From the NCBI RefSeq assembly GCF_020177575.1, contig NZ_JAHTBK010000001.1:620001-684000 (forward strand): 64,000 bases of DNA. Reading direction: 5' to 3'. The position numbers were made by a program, and so were the translations under genes. This document shows positions 56,334-64,000 of the stretch, one piece after another; within the stretch, counting starts at the first letter, position 1; the number at the start of each line of letters is the position of its first letter. Under the pieces are notes generated by a model that did not search any database, was not told the DNA's origin, and saw nothing but the letters and a program-made list of their open reading frames with translations. The stretch comes from Hasllibacter sp. MH4015. Its GTDB lineage: Bacteria > Pseudomonadota > Alphaproteobacteria > Rhodobacterales > Rhodobacteraceae.

Positions 56334-57536
56334 TCAGTAGGCCGGTGCATCCTCGGCCACATCGGGGCCGCCGGTCACCATGCCAAGCACTTCGGACCAC
56401 GCCGTGCCGATGCGCACCATCGGGCCACCGCGATCAATGTCCGTGGTAGCGACGAGGGGGACGCGCGCGTCCCAACCGGTTACACCTTGTACCACGTGCA
56501 ACTCGCCCACCACGTCCCCAGCGCTGACGGGGGCCGAGAGGGGCGTGGTAAAGGTCAGGCTCGCCTCAATCTCCGGGTCGAGCAGTGCGGGCACGAGCAT
56601 CTCGATCCCTTCTGCCGGGGCAAGGCCAACGCTGTCCTCCGCGCCAAGGAAAACGGGTGCGCGGGCCAGCTCGACCCCCTCGGCCACCAGATCGCGCATC
56701 ACGAATTGCCGGAACGCCCATGTCACCAGCCGCTCCGCCTCCGCCGCGCGGGCCTCGGCCGAGGGCAGGCCGGTGATGACGAAGGTCACGCGCCGATCCC
56801 CCTGCTGTGCGGAGCCGGTCAAGCCATACCCCGCCTCCTGCGTATGGCCGGTCTTGAGACCATCGGCCCCGATCCCAAGACCCAGAAGCGGGTTGCGGTT
56901 GAAGCGGTTGGCGGGCGAGCGATCTTCGTAGTCGAATTCCGTTTCCTGAAAGTACCCGTAATATTCCGGGAATTCCTCGATCAGGCGGACGGCCAGAATA
57001 CCAAGGTCGCGCATCGACATGCGGTGCCCCTCCGCCGGCCAGCCAGAGGCATTGGCGAAGGTGGAATTCATCATGCCCAATTGCCGGGCGCGTTGGGTCA
57101 TCAACTCGGCAAAGCCTTCCTCCGTCCCATCGGGGCTGAGCGCCTCCCCAAGGGCCACGGAGGCATCGTTGCCCGACACGATCACGACACCGCGGATCAA
57201 CTCTTCCACCGTGGGGCGATCTTGGGTGTTGAGGAACATGGTGGAGCCGCCGAAGCTCATCGCGTGGGCCGAAACGGGCACGCGCGTCTCCAATGTCAAT
57301 CGGCCCTCGCGCAAAGCCTCGAACGCCATCAGAAGCGTCATCAGCTTCGACATGGAGGCGGGCGGCAATGGCTCATCGGCGTTGAGCGCCAACAGAACCT
57401 GACCGGACGCATGGTCGTAGACATATGCCGCCGTGGCTTGGGTGTCGTAACCTTGCGCGCGGGCGGTGAGGGGGGCGAAAACGAAAACCGCCGCGATCAG
57501 GGTCGCGGCGGTTCTGGTCAGAATGAAATGTATCAT
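56334..57536 (-). CDS. D-alanyl-D-alanine carboxypeptidase (penicillin-binding protein 5/6 type)
   Basis: A 400-residue S11-family serine peptidase that trims the peptidoglycan pentapeptide. Signal peptide about 1-27; SxxK motif SMSK near residue 60, SGN in VSGNDASV near 118, KTG in LKTGHTQEAG near 220, then a C-terminal beta-rich domain. No obvious C-terminal amphipathic anchor is seen. Gene neighbour of the SPOR lipoprotein, 6 bp after its stop, is in keeping with cell-wall work. Confidence 0.94.
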   Translation of the reverse strand: MIHFILTRTAATLIAAVFVFAPLTARAQGYDTQATAAYVYDHASGQVLLALNADEPLPPASMSKLMTLLMAFEALREGRLTLETRVPVSAHAMSFGGSTMFLNTQDRPTVEELIRGVVIVSGNDASVALGEALSPDGTEEGFAELMTQRARQLGMMNSTFANASGWPAEGHRMSMRDLGILAVRLIEEFPEYYGYFQETEFDYEDRSPANRFNRNPLLGLGIGADGLKTGHTQEAGYGLTGSAQQGDRRVTFVITGLPSAEARAAEAERLVTWAFRQFVMRDLVAEGVELARAPVFLGAEDSVGLAPAEGIEMLVPALLDPEIEASLTFTTPLSAPVSAGDVVGELHVVQGVTGWDARVPLVATTDIDRGGPMVRIGTAWSEVLGMVTGGPDVAEDAPAY

Positions 57537-57542
57537 GGCGTC

Positions 57543-58412
57543 CTAGCGACTTACGAAAAAGGCATCATCGAAGCCAAGCTCGCGGACGTTTTCCAGGATC
57601 GCCGTGCGGGTCTCCTCGGTATCGGCAGGACCCACAACGACGCGCCAGAACTGGCGACCGTTCGTTGACTGATCATAGATTGTCGGCTCAAGTCCGACGC
57701 TGCGCAAGGCCTGCCCAGTATTGGTGGCGTTTTCTTGCACAGAGAAGATGCCGATCTGGACATAAGCCTGGTCGAGGGCGCTTGCAGGCGTACGCGCGGC
57801 GGTGGGCTGCGGGGCCGGTTCGGCCGCGTCGATGGCGGCCGCCGCTGCACTTGCGATATCCTCTGCCCCATCCAGCGGTGCGGAGGTGATTTCCCCCGGC
57901 AGGGCAGAGGCGGCAATGGCTTCGCCCGGCGCGGTCGCATCGGGGGCGGCATCGGCGTTCTCGGCCACTTCCTCGCGGCGAAGCGCCGTGACGTTCAGCA
58001 TCGTCGGATCACCTGCCAGCGCACCGAGGGCGGCGGCGGCATCGGACGAGATCTGGAGGTCGGGACCGGGATTCTCCCGCTCTCGTCGGAACAGCGCGCC
58101 AATCACGAAGCGACCGTTTTCGTCGTTGCGAATGATGACCCGCTCTGGATCGGTGACATCGGGATGCGCGACCCAGACGCCACCCAGCGACGGACGACCG
58201 TCCCACAAGCCCTCGGCCGTCACCTCAAAGATTTCCGGCGCTTCCACGTCACGCTCTACCAGGCGCGTGGCCCCGATGGGGGCCGGGCCATCGGCGTCGG
58301 CGTTGCGGGAGCCGAAATTGAATTCGCCTTCCTCCATACAGGCCGCCAAAGCGAGCACGGGCACGAGGATAAGGCCAAGACGGAGTCGGGACTTCAGGAG
58401 AAATGGGGTCAT
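57543..58412 (-). CDS. SPOR-domain lipoprotein
   Basis: A 289-residue protein. The chosen ATG at 58412 gives a lipoprotein signal with lipobox LALAAC (Cys about 23). A middle region with no clear domain is followed by an alanine-rich linker (about 160-205) and a C-terminal SPOR domain (about 210-288) with YVQIGIFSVQENATNTG and FWRVVVGPADT. SPOR domains bind glycan strands lacking peptides at the septum. It probably acts with the downstream carboxypeptidase in cell division; RlpA-like (septal lytic) activity is not seen in the middle region. Confidence 0.85.
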   Translation of the reverse strand: MTPFLLKSRLRLGLILVPVLALAACMEEGEFNFGSRNADADGPAPIGATRLVERDVEAPEIFEVTAEGLWDGRPSLGGVWVAHPDVTDPERVIIRNDENGRFVIGALFRRERENPGPDLQISSDAAAALGALAGDPTMLNVTALRREEVAENADAAPDATAPGEAIAASALPGEITSAPLDGAEDIASAAAAAIDAAEPAPQPTAARTPASALDQAYVQIGIFSVQENATNTGQALRSVGLEPTIYDQSTNGRQFWRVVVGPADTEETRTAILENVRELGFDDAFFVSR

Positions 58413-58632
58413 CACTGCTCTTCTCTGCACTCTGGTCCCACGCATTTCGCGCGCAGGTTTTTTTTGTGTTCCCGGTCGTTGCCGGATCGCGCCGCGGAAG
58501 CTCCGGACGCACCTGTATTGCCCGCACGGTACAACACTGATTCGTTTCTGAAAAGAGACCTGTTGAAAGAAGCGTTTCGGGGCGGGTTTCAGAATCACAC
58601 TTCAAAGGCTATCGCGAAGCAGCCCCGCGCCC

Positions 58633-58722
58633 GGAGGAGTGGCAGAGTGGTCGAATGCACCGGTCTTGAAAACCGGCGTGCGTGAAAGCGTACCGTGGGT
58701 TCGAATCCCACCTCCTCCGCCA
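58633..58722 (+). tRNA. tRNA-Ser (anticodon UGA)
   Basis: 90 nt with encoded CCA. Acceptor stem ggaggag/ctcctcc; anticodon arm ccggt-cttgaaa-accgg with anticodon TGA, reading UCA-type serine codons. Long variable arm (class II), T-loop gttcgaatc. A T-run (ttttttt) follows the CCA and may terminate transcription. Confidence 0.96.
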
Positions 58723-58764
58723 TTTTTTTCGCTGTTGTTCCTCTTATATCAGTAGCTTGGGTGT

Positions 58765-58784
58765 AGATGTCTGTACCGACATCT
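58765..58784. repeat. Short inverted repeat downstream of tRNA-Ser
   Basis: Perfect arms agatgtc-tgtacc-gacatct, followed by the short direct repeat tgcataaca at about 58791 and 58802. It is in the 245-bp gap between tRNA-Ser and the degenerate ABC genes, where no gene is seen. Possibly a remnant of an integration or rearrangement site. Confidence 0.35.
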
Positions 58785-58968
58785 CCGAAACTGCATAACA
58801 TTCTGCATAACAAGCGCGATTGCATTTGGGGCGTGTTGGCAATGCGGCCCTGCTCCTCCTTCCAAGACACACGCCACCAAATCGTATTGCATCGGTACCG
58901 GTTCGATCGGCACGTGCATTCACGGCTGCGACTGAAGGAGCGAACTCACCAATCCGGAGAATACGCGG

Positions 58969-59190
58969 ATGTTCTACGACTTGGCCCTGACGCCGGAGGC
59001 GCAAAAGATCGGGGCGGCGAACAACTCCTTCAAGATCCCCTCGAACGTCAATGCAGCGACCCCGGAGGCCGCGCCACATTTGGCGGATATCACGCTGATC
59101 GACTACGATTTCGCGCTCTATCGTTCCTTGGAAGAACGGACGCGCCTTCTGGAACGGTGGGGCGCCGATATCGGATCACTCGAGCCGTAA
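58969..59190 (+). pseudogene. Fragment of ABC substrate-binding protein
   Basis: Only the last about 70 residues of a binding protein of the iron/sugar-phosphate (AfuA/FbpA-like) type remain: YDLALTPEAQKIGAANNSF, then DYDFALYRSLEERTRLLERW. The homology seems to begin just upstream, with a stop codon in the same frame about 35 bp before the ATG. No signal peptide or N-terminal domain exists. A related full-length protein has about 330 residues. Part of a decayed operon with the next two entries. Confidence 0.75.
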
Positions 59191-59196
59191 GGTCGC

Positions 59197-59569
59197 ATGA
59201 TCACAAAGCTAACATCTGACCGAGCATGGGCTGCCTGGCTCGGTCTGCTTGCGCTCTCACCCGTGGCGTTTCCCTGGAACAAATGCGAGCCGATTTGGGA
59301 GGGGCCAGCGGCCTCCGTGCTGTCGGAGGCGGTGGCTAGACGTGGATGGCCTTGGCCACTGATCGTGACGGTTGGTACACTGGCAGCGGCGGCTTCACCC
59401 GGAAATGGCAGCGATCCGATAGCGCTTTGTGGCTGACGCTCGGGGCGATGATCGTGATGATCGTGGCGCGGTGATCATCCAGGGCATTGCGTGTGCGCGA
59501 AAACTGGGACGACGCAAGGAATTGCGGGGCAGGGGCCAAGTGCCGGAACCGGAGGAATAGGGAACGGCA
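59197..59569 (+). pseudogene. Remnant of ABC permease
   Basis: Starts with an ATG giving MITKLTSDRAWAAWLGLLAL, the start of an iron/sugar-phosphate-type permease, but stops after 79 residues (59436), then continues in another frame with [13 protein letters not shown] and a C-terminal-like [16 protein letters not shown] before the ATPase start. A functional permease of this type has about 500-700 residues, so most of it is deleted and the rest is frameshifted. Confidence 0.65.
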
Positions 59570-60333
59570 ATGACCGGGACGGCAATCGAATTTGTGGACG
59601 TTCTGAAGCGCTGCGGCGAGGCCAGGGCGGTGGACCGGATCAACGTCTCCATCAAGAAGGGAGAGCTGGTGACCTTCCTCGGCTGCTCGGGCTGGAGGCA
59701 CGCCTGCCGTCTGAGCTATTGGGCGGCCAGCAACAGCGGGTCGCCTTAGCCCGCGCCATCGTGCAGCAACCCGATGGTCTCCTATCCGATGAGCCGCTGT
59801 CGAATGACGACGCCAAACCCGCGGCAAGGTGAGGGCGAGTCCCGGGACCTGCAATAGAGCTTCGGCCTCACCGCCATCTACGCTACCCACGATCGGGAGG
59901 AAGCGTTGGCCGTGTCCGACCGCATCGTCGTGATGAAGATGGGCCAGATCCCCCAAATCGGTGCGCCGACGGAACTCTACGAAGAACTTTCCTCGGGTTC
60001 GTGGCCGACTTCATCGGTGATGCCGGCCTGATCGAGGGGCGCATTGAGGATGGCCACTTCATTGCCGCTCACCTCGACCTGCCGGTGGCCGCACCCGACG
60101 GCGCAAGCGCCGCCACGATCCGGCCCGAGCGGATCACGCTGGACCCTGGCGGGGTGGCCACGATTAGCTGAGCCAGCTACCTTTGGTCGCGAACGGAATA
60201 TGTGGTGCAGGACGGAAACCTCGAATTCCATGTCTCCCGCCCGATCCACGAGGGGCGCCACGGTGCGGGCGATAATGTCACGCTCAAAATCGACCCGGCA
60301 GACCTCATTCTTGTGAACAGGAACATGCAATGA
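59570..60333 (+). pseudogene. Remnant of ABC ATPase
   Basis: Begins [21 protein letters not shown], and its Walker A region reads FLGCSGW, so the P-loop is destroyed by an internal deletion of roughly 90 codons and frameshift. The rest survives in three frames: [19 protein letters not shown] and SDEPLS, then [16 protein letters not shown], then a TOBE-domain portion [28 protein letters not shown], with an in-frame stop at 60169-60171. The last codon and stop overlap the next gene by 4 bp, showing that both were once one operon. Confidence 0.8.
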
Positions 60334-61121
60334 CCGACCCCATCGACGCGCGCGCGGCGCTTGCCTTGGACCTTGCACGGCGCGCGGGGCAATTGGCGCT
60401 CGACTATTTTCGTAACCGCGACACGCTGGAGGTCGAGACTAAGAATGGCGAGCTGGACCTCGTTTCCATCGCCGACCGCGCAGTGGAGGACATGATCCGC
60501 GCGGAGATTTCCGATTATTTCCCTGATGACGCCATTTTGGGCGAAGAAGGCGGAGCTGAGGCCGGGGAGTCGGGCCTGACCTGGGTCATCGACCCGATCG
60601 ACGGCACCGTGCCGTTTCTCATGGGTCTGCCCCATTGGTGCGTCGTCATCACCTTGATCGGCGGCGACGAAACACTTCTTGGCGTCATCGACGTACCCAT
60701 TCCCGGAGAGCAGTTCGTTGCCCGCGCGGGCCGGGGGTTCACCATTAACGGCACAACCTTTCGGATGGATGCAGACCGCCGGATTGATCAATCTCTCGTG
60801 GCCATAGGCGCTTCGGATCGGACGAACCCAGATCCGTCGGCCGCCATCATCCTCGGCCTCATGCAGGCGGGCGGTATGTTCTATCGCAACGGATCGGGTG
60901 CCAACATGCTGGCCTGCGTCGCCGCCGGACGGCTGGGAGGATACGTCGAGGACGCGATGAATCCCTGGGACAGCCTGGCCGGATTGCTGATGATCCGGGA
61001 GGCGGGCGGCGTGACCCATCCCTATCCGGCCAGCGCCAAGCTCGGCCTTTGCATGGGCGCGTCCCCCGCCGTCTGGGACCCGTTGCGGGAGATTGTTGCC
61101 GGGGCGGGCATGCTGTCTTGA
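60330..61121 (+). CDS. Inositol monophosphatase family protein
   Basis: A 263-residue, intact metal-dependent phosphatase. Metal motifs GEEGG near residue 72 and WVIDPIDGTVPFL at about 87-99, plus the late DAMNPWDSLAGLLMIREAGG. Family members dephosphorylate inositol phosphate, histidinol phosphate or PAP. It overlaps the dead ABC ATPase by 4 bp (ATGA), so it is the surviving gene of that operon. Whether it is still transcribed is unknown, since upstream promoter and genes have decayed. In its former role it may have worked on the transporter's phosphorylated substrate (inference). Confidence 0.9.
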   Translation: MTDPIDARAALALDLARRAGQLALDYFRNRDTLEVETKNGELDLVSIADRAVEDMIRAEISDYFPDDAILGEEGGAEAGESGLTWVIDPIDGTVPFLMGLPHWCVVITLIGGDETLLGVIDVPIPGEQFVARAGRGFTINGTTFRMDADRRIDQSLVAIGASDRTNPDPSAAIILGLMQAGGMFYRNGSGANMLACVAAGRLGGYVEDAMNPWDSLAGLLMIREAGGVTHPYPASAKLGLCMGASPAVWDPLREIVAGAGMLS

Positions 61122-61318
61122 CCAACAGGTGCAGCGAAGGTTGCGGCGTCCCTCCCTGAAATGCGTTGTATTCAGAGGAGGTTTGGAGACACCGAGATCA
61201 CGCAGCTGGGGTTTGATTGAACCGCGTCGCTGGCTTGCCGGCCCGACAAGCCCTCAATCCTGTGGCCGGGCGGGTCGACGATTTGGCTTTGAACGATCGG
61301 GCGGTCTAATTTCGGCCC

Positions 61319-62806
61319 TTACGGTTTCATTCCCCGATCCAGCGGAAAGATCGGTCGCGGCACGTTTTGGTAAGGCAGCAGGTCATAACGCGTGGTGCAA
61401 AGCGCGCCGGTATCGCAGACGATGATCCGTCCGGCGATGGGCGCGAAGGCGGCGCGGAAATGCTGCATGGATTTCAGCGCGACAACGGATTTCGCGACGG
61501 GGTCGATGCCGAAGGCTCGGAATTGCTGGAGGTCGAGCATCTGGTGCGCGATGGAGACGATCAGAACGTCGACCCCCGCCACTCGCAGCACGGCCGTGGG
61601 CCCGAAACTGCGTTCCTGTCCGCCGAGGATCGGGCCGTCGCCGACGACACGGCCTTCGCCGCGCCACATTACCCTGCCCGTCACCTGCAATGGCCCGCCA
61701 CCGAATTCCGGCGCGGTCTTGCCGCCGATGGCGAGGGAAACGCTCTCTCCCACGGGTACGTCTTGCAGCGTTTTCGCAGCGTCCGCGTCGATAAGCGGCC
61801 CGAAACACCCCTCAGCGACATGCGCCGCCAACAACGCCTCCAATAGCGCGGGCGCGTCGCCATAGGCGCCCGACCCGGGATTGTCGGCATAATCGGCGAT
61901 GACGAGTGGGCCGCCGCCGGGGTGCCACGTACGCGCGATTTCGGCGGCCTCGGTCGGGGTCAGATAGTGGTTGAGGACCTCGTTGCGGCGATCCCACATG
62001 TCATCGGCCAATTCATCGGCCATGGCCGCCAGTGGCGCATCCTCCCCCTCACCCGTAATCAGGACGGTCGGTCCGACCTCCGCGATATCAGCGCAGGGAA
62101 ACGCCCCGTTGATGCTGATCGCGTAGACACCTTTGCGGGCCTCGAAGGCACGGGCCATGGCCTGGCGGTCGATCATCGGGCCGATATCGGTGCGCCCGCC
62201 GTTTGCCTCCTCCAGCATGGGCCGATGGGCGCGGTGCGTGTGCGGATTGATGTCTCCGGCCATCGTGCGATGTAGCAACTCCGCGGTGCGCCGTCCGGTG
62301 GCTCGGACATCCACGTGGGGATAGGTGGTGAAGGAGACGAGGATCTGGGCCAGGTCACACATCGCATCCGTGACATTGGCGTGGGGGTCGAGGGTTGCGG
62401 CCACGGGCAGGTCGGGGCCAATGATTGCGCGCAGGCGGCGCAGGATCTCGCCCTCTCCATCGTCATGGTCTTCGGTGACCATCGCGCCGTGGAGGATCAA
62501 GAAGACCCCGTCCCAGCCGCCTTGCGCGGCGGCATCCAGCAGTGGGGCCAGCAACGTCTCGAAAGCCTCCCGCGTCACACGTCCACCCGGTCCGGCGGCG
62601 GCGCTGATCACATGGGTGACGGCCCAGTCATGGTCGCGGGCCACGTCCAGCAGGCCAGCCAATTCGGTGTTCTTGTCCCCCTTCGCGCCAATCGCCGCAG
62701 GGCCGTCCAGCAAATAGCGGTCGCGGAAGGCCTGGAGGTCAGTGGGCCGTATGTTGAACGTGTTGGTTTCGTGGGAGATTTCGGCGGAGAGTATCTTGAA
62801 CCCCAA
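61319..62806 (-). CDS. M81 family metallopeptidase (MlrC-like)
   Basis: A 495-residue MlrC-type protein. Begins with FKILSAEISHETNTFNI, the conserved N-terminal histidine segment; LHGAMVTEDHDDGEGE and DPHANVT contain the metal-binding residues of the family. M81 proteins include the microcystin-degrading MlrC, but most are of unknown substrate, often beside peptide transporters. TTG start at 62806 has AGGAAGGA about 7 bp upstream; no ATG precedes the motif. It lies 17 bp after the dppF-type gene and ends the transporter operon. Confidence 0.88.
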   Translation of the reverse strand: MGFKILSAEISHETNTFNIRPTDLQAFRDRYLLDGPAAIGAKGDKNTELAGLLDVARDHDWAVTHVISAAAGPGGRVTREAFETLLAPLLDAAAQGGWDGVFLILHGAMVTEDHDDGEGEILRRLRAIIGPDLPVAATLDPHANVTDAMCDLAQILVSFTTYPHVDVRATGRRTAELLHRTMAGDINPHTHRAHRPMLEEANGGRTDIGPMIDRQAMARAFEARKGVYAISINGAFPCADIAEVGPTVLITGEGEDAPLAAMADELADDMWDRRNEVLNHYLTPTEAAEIARTWHPGGGPLVIADYADNPGSGAYGDAPALLEALLAAHVAEGCFGPLIDADAAKTLQDVPVGESVSLAIGGKTAPEFGGGPLQVTGRVMWRGEGRVVGDGPILGGQERSFGPTAVLRVAGVDVLIVSIAHQMLDLQQFRAFGIDPVAKSVVALKSMQHFRAAFAPIAGRIIVCDTGALCTTRYDLLPYQNVPRPIFPLDRGMKP

Positions 62807-62823
62807 GTCCTTGTCCTTCCTGG

Positions 62824-63777
62824 TCAGATCGGGTGATGACAGGCGACGGCGTGGCCTGTCTCGGTCGACAGGGCGGGCGTCTCGATTCGGCACAGGGCGC
62901 TGGCATTGGGGCAGCGATCCGCGAAGGCGCACCCGGGGGGCAGATCGAAGGGGCTTGGCACTTCGCCTTCCAGCGGCGCGATCAGGCGGCGCTTTTTCGG
63001 GTCGGGCTCGAACGTACTCTCCATGAGGGTTCTTGTATAAGGATGTCGTGCCGGGGCAGCGGTGTCGGGCAGGGCCTCCACCACGCGACCCAGATACATC
63101 ACGAGGATTTCGTCGCAGAAATACTTCACGAGGCTCAGGTCGTGGGAAATGAATAGATAGGTCAGTCCAAGATCGGTCCGCAGGTCTTCCAGCAGCCCAA
63201 TGATCTGCGCTTGGACCGATACGTCGAGGGATGCGGTCGGTTCATCCAGCACCAGCAGCGACGGGCGCAGGGCAAGCGTTCGCGCGATGCCCACACGCTG
63301 TTTCTGCCCCCCGGAAATCTGGTGTGGATAGCTGGCGGCCAGGCCGGGGTTGAGGCCAACCATCTCCAGCAGCTCCGCCACTTCGTCGGCCATTTTCCTG
63401 TTTGGCTTCACATTCTGGACCTCGAACGGCTCCGACACGGCGCGGGTCAGGGTGTAGCGGGGGTCGATGGCGGAGTAGGGGTCCTGAAACACCATCTGCA
63501 TCCGCGCGCGAAGCTTGCGCATCTGGGCGGGTGACTTGGCGAGCAGGTCATCGCCGTCGAAATTCACCGCGCCGCCCGAGGGTTCGATCAGACGCAGGAT
63601 CAAGCGGGCGAGGGTGGACTTGCCGCACCCGCTTTCACCGACGACGCCGATCACCCGACCCTCCGGCAGGTCGAAGGATACGCCGTTGACCGCATGCATC
63701 GACCGTGCCTTGCGGAAGGGGCCGCCTGCGGACGTGAATTGCTTGGACAAGTCGCGGACCTCAAGCAGGTTGGGCAT
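62824..63777 (-). CDS. Peptide-type ABC transporter ATPase (second ATPase)
   Basis: A 317-residue DppF/OppF-type ATPase with Walker A GESGCGKST near residue 51, signature ISGGQKQRVGIARTL, Walker B LLVLDEPTASLD, and the oligopeptide C-terminal extension with CAFADRCPNAS. ATG at 63777 lies 17 bp inside the end of the upstream ATPase gene. Partners should be the other ATPase and two permeases beyond the window edge. Dipeptide or opine uptake is likely. Confidence 0.93.
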   Translation of the reverse strand: MPNLLEVRDLSKQFTSAGGPFRKARSMHAVNGVSFDLPEGRVIGVVGESGCGKSTLARLILRLIEPSGGAVNFDGDDLLAKSPAQMRKLRARMQMVFQDPYSAIDPRYTLTRAVSEPFEVQNVKPNRKMADEVAELLEMVGLNPGLAASYPHQISGGQKQRVGIARTLALRPSLLVLDEPTASLDVSVQAQIIGLLEDLRTDLGLTYLFISHDLSLVKYFCDEILVMYLGRVVEALPDTAAPARHPYTRTLMESTFEPDPKKRRLIAPLEGEVPSPFDLPPGCAFADRCPNASALCRIETPALSTETGHAVACHHPI

Positions 63778-64000
63778 CGGCAACCTCCGCGAAATGGCAA
63801 GCGGCGGCGCTGTCGCCCTCAACGGAGAAATCCGGCGGGTCGGTGGCGCAAATCGCCTCCGCCTTTGGACATCGCGGATGGAATGGGCAACCGCTGGGGT
63901 AATTCACGACCGTGGGCACGGTGCCTTCGATGCCGGTCAGCCGTGTGGCTTCGTCCAACCCGCGCGGGATACAGGCGATCAATGCTTGGGTATAGGGGTG
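63761..64000 (-). CDS. Peptide-type ABC transporter ATPase (first ATPase), partial
   Basis: C-terminal 79 residues of a DppD/OppD-type ATPase, cut by the window edge: HPYTQALIACIPRG, then the oligopeptide-extension motif YPSGCPFHPRCPKAE. The gene continues upstream beyond 64000. It overlaps the next ATPase gene by 17 bp. Confidence 0.9.
   Translation of the reverse strand, partial: HPYTQALIACIPRGLDEATRLTGIEGTVPTVVNYPSGCPFHPRCPKAEAICATDPPDFSVEGDSAAACHFAEVADAQPA

Noticed and set aside
58595-58870. Minus-strand frame containing EEVGFEPTVRF and ARRFSRPVHSTTLP
   Set aside because: This is the well-known false frame antisense to tRNA-Ser; its sequence comes from the tRNA.

Overview
The window is high-GC DNA with dense, often overlapping genes, GTG and TTG starts, and gene content typical of the Rhodobacterales (marine or soil Rhodobacteraceae, Alphaproteobacteria): aa3-type oxidase ctaD, an aerobic (CobG-type) cobalamin pathway, TRAP transporters, a Hint-domain protein, and many DUF families common in that group. 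The order-level assignment is inference from gene content. I see no phage, plasmid, IS element or CRISPR array.

Layout. 0-14.4 kb is mostly housekeeping: a c-di-GMP-sensor-like/glycosyltransferase fusion, carA, a GatB/YqeY protein, a very small secreted peptide gene, a membrane-anchored AraC regulator, DUF2244, a short CtaD-like protein next to ctaD, LytTR regulator plus lipB, DUF2306, a secreted peptidoglycan-binding protein, tRNA-Leu(GAG) and a DUF2235 hydrolase.

14.5-33.8 kb is the centrepiece, a large cobalamin region: cobO-HAD-cobQ, a cobalamin riboswitch, then DUF1636-cobW-alaE-cobN-cobG-cobH-cobI-cobJ-(cobK on the opposite strand)-cobL-cobE-cobM-cobB-cobA-cobF-DUF1636. A second cobalamin riboswitch on the minus strand drives cbtB-cbtA (cobalt entry) and a histidine-rich membrane-anchored protein. 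Most consecutive genes overlap by 4 bp. CobR, CobS/CobT and the late steps (CobC, D, P, U, V) are not in the window. The two DUF1636 ferredoxin-like proteins, the HAD phosphatase, the AlaE-type exporter and the His-rich protein are the unassigned parts of this system.

34-42.6 kb has a cation/proton antiporter and then a coherent 5-oxoproline/D-glutamate unit: LysR regulator, DUF1445 (D-glutamate cyclase family), a three-part TRAP transporter, and 5-oxoprolinase pxpB-pxpC-pxpA.

42.7-50.8 kb has an MsbA-type exporter and a polyamine-type ABC operon (ATPase, binding protein, DUF1330, permease with a very large periplasmic insertion, double-CDGSH iron-sulfur protein, second permease). 50.9-58.4 kb holds a Hint protein and a minus-strand housekeeping operon (SPOR lipoprotein, dacF-type D,D-carboxypeptidase, tmk, holB, tatD, MBL-fold hydrolase, AEC transporter).

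58.6-64 kb starts with tRNA-Ser(UGA), followed by the wreckage of a sugar-phosphate/iron-type ABC transporter (all three genes are pseudogenes) joined to an apparently intact inositol-monophosphatase-family gene, then an M81 peptidase-like gene and the end of a dipeptide-type ABC transporter that runs out of the window.
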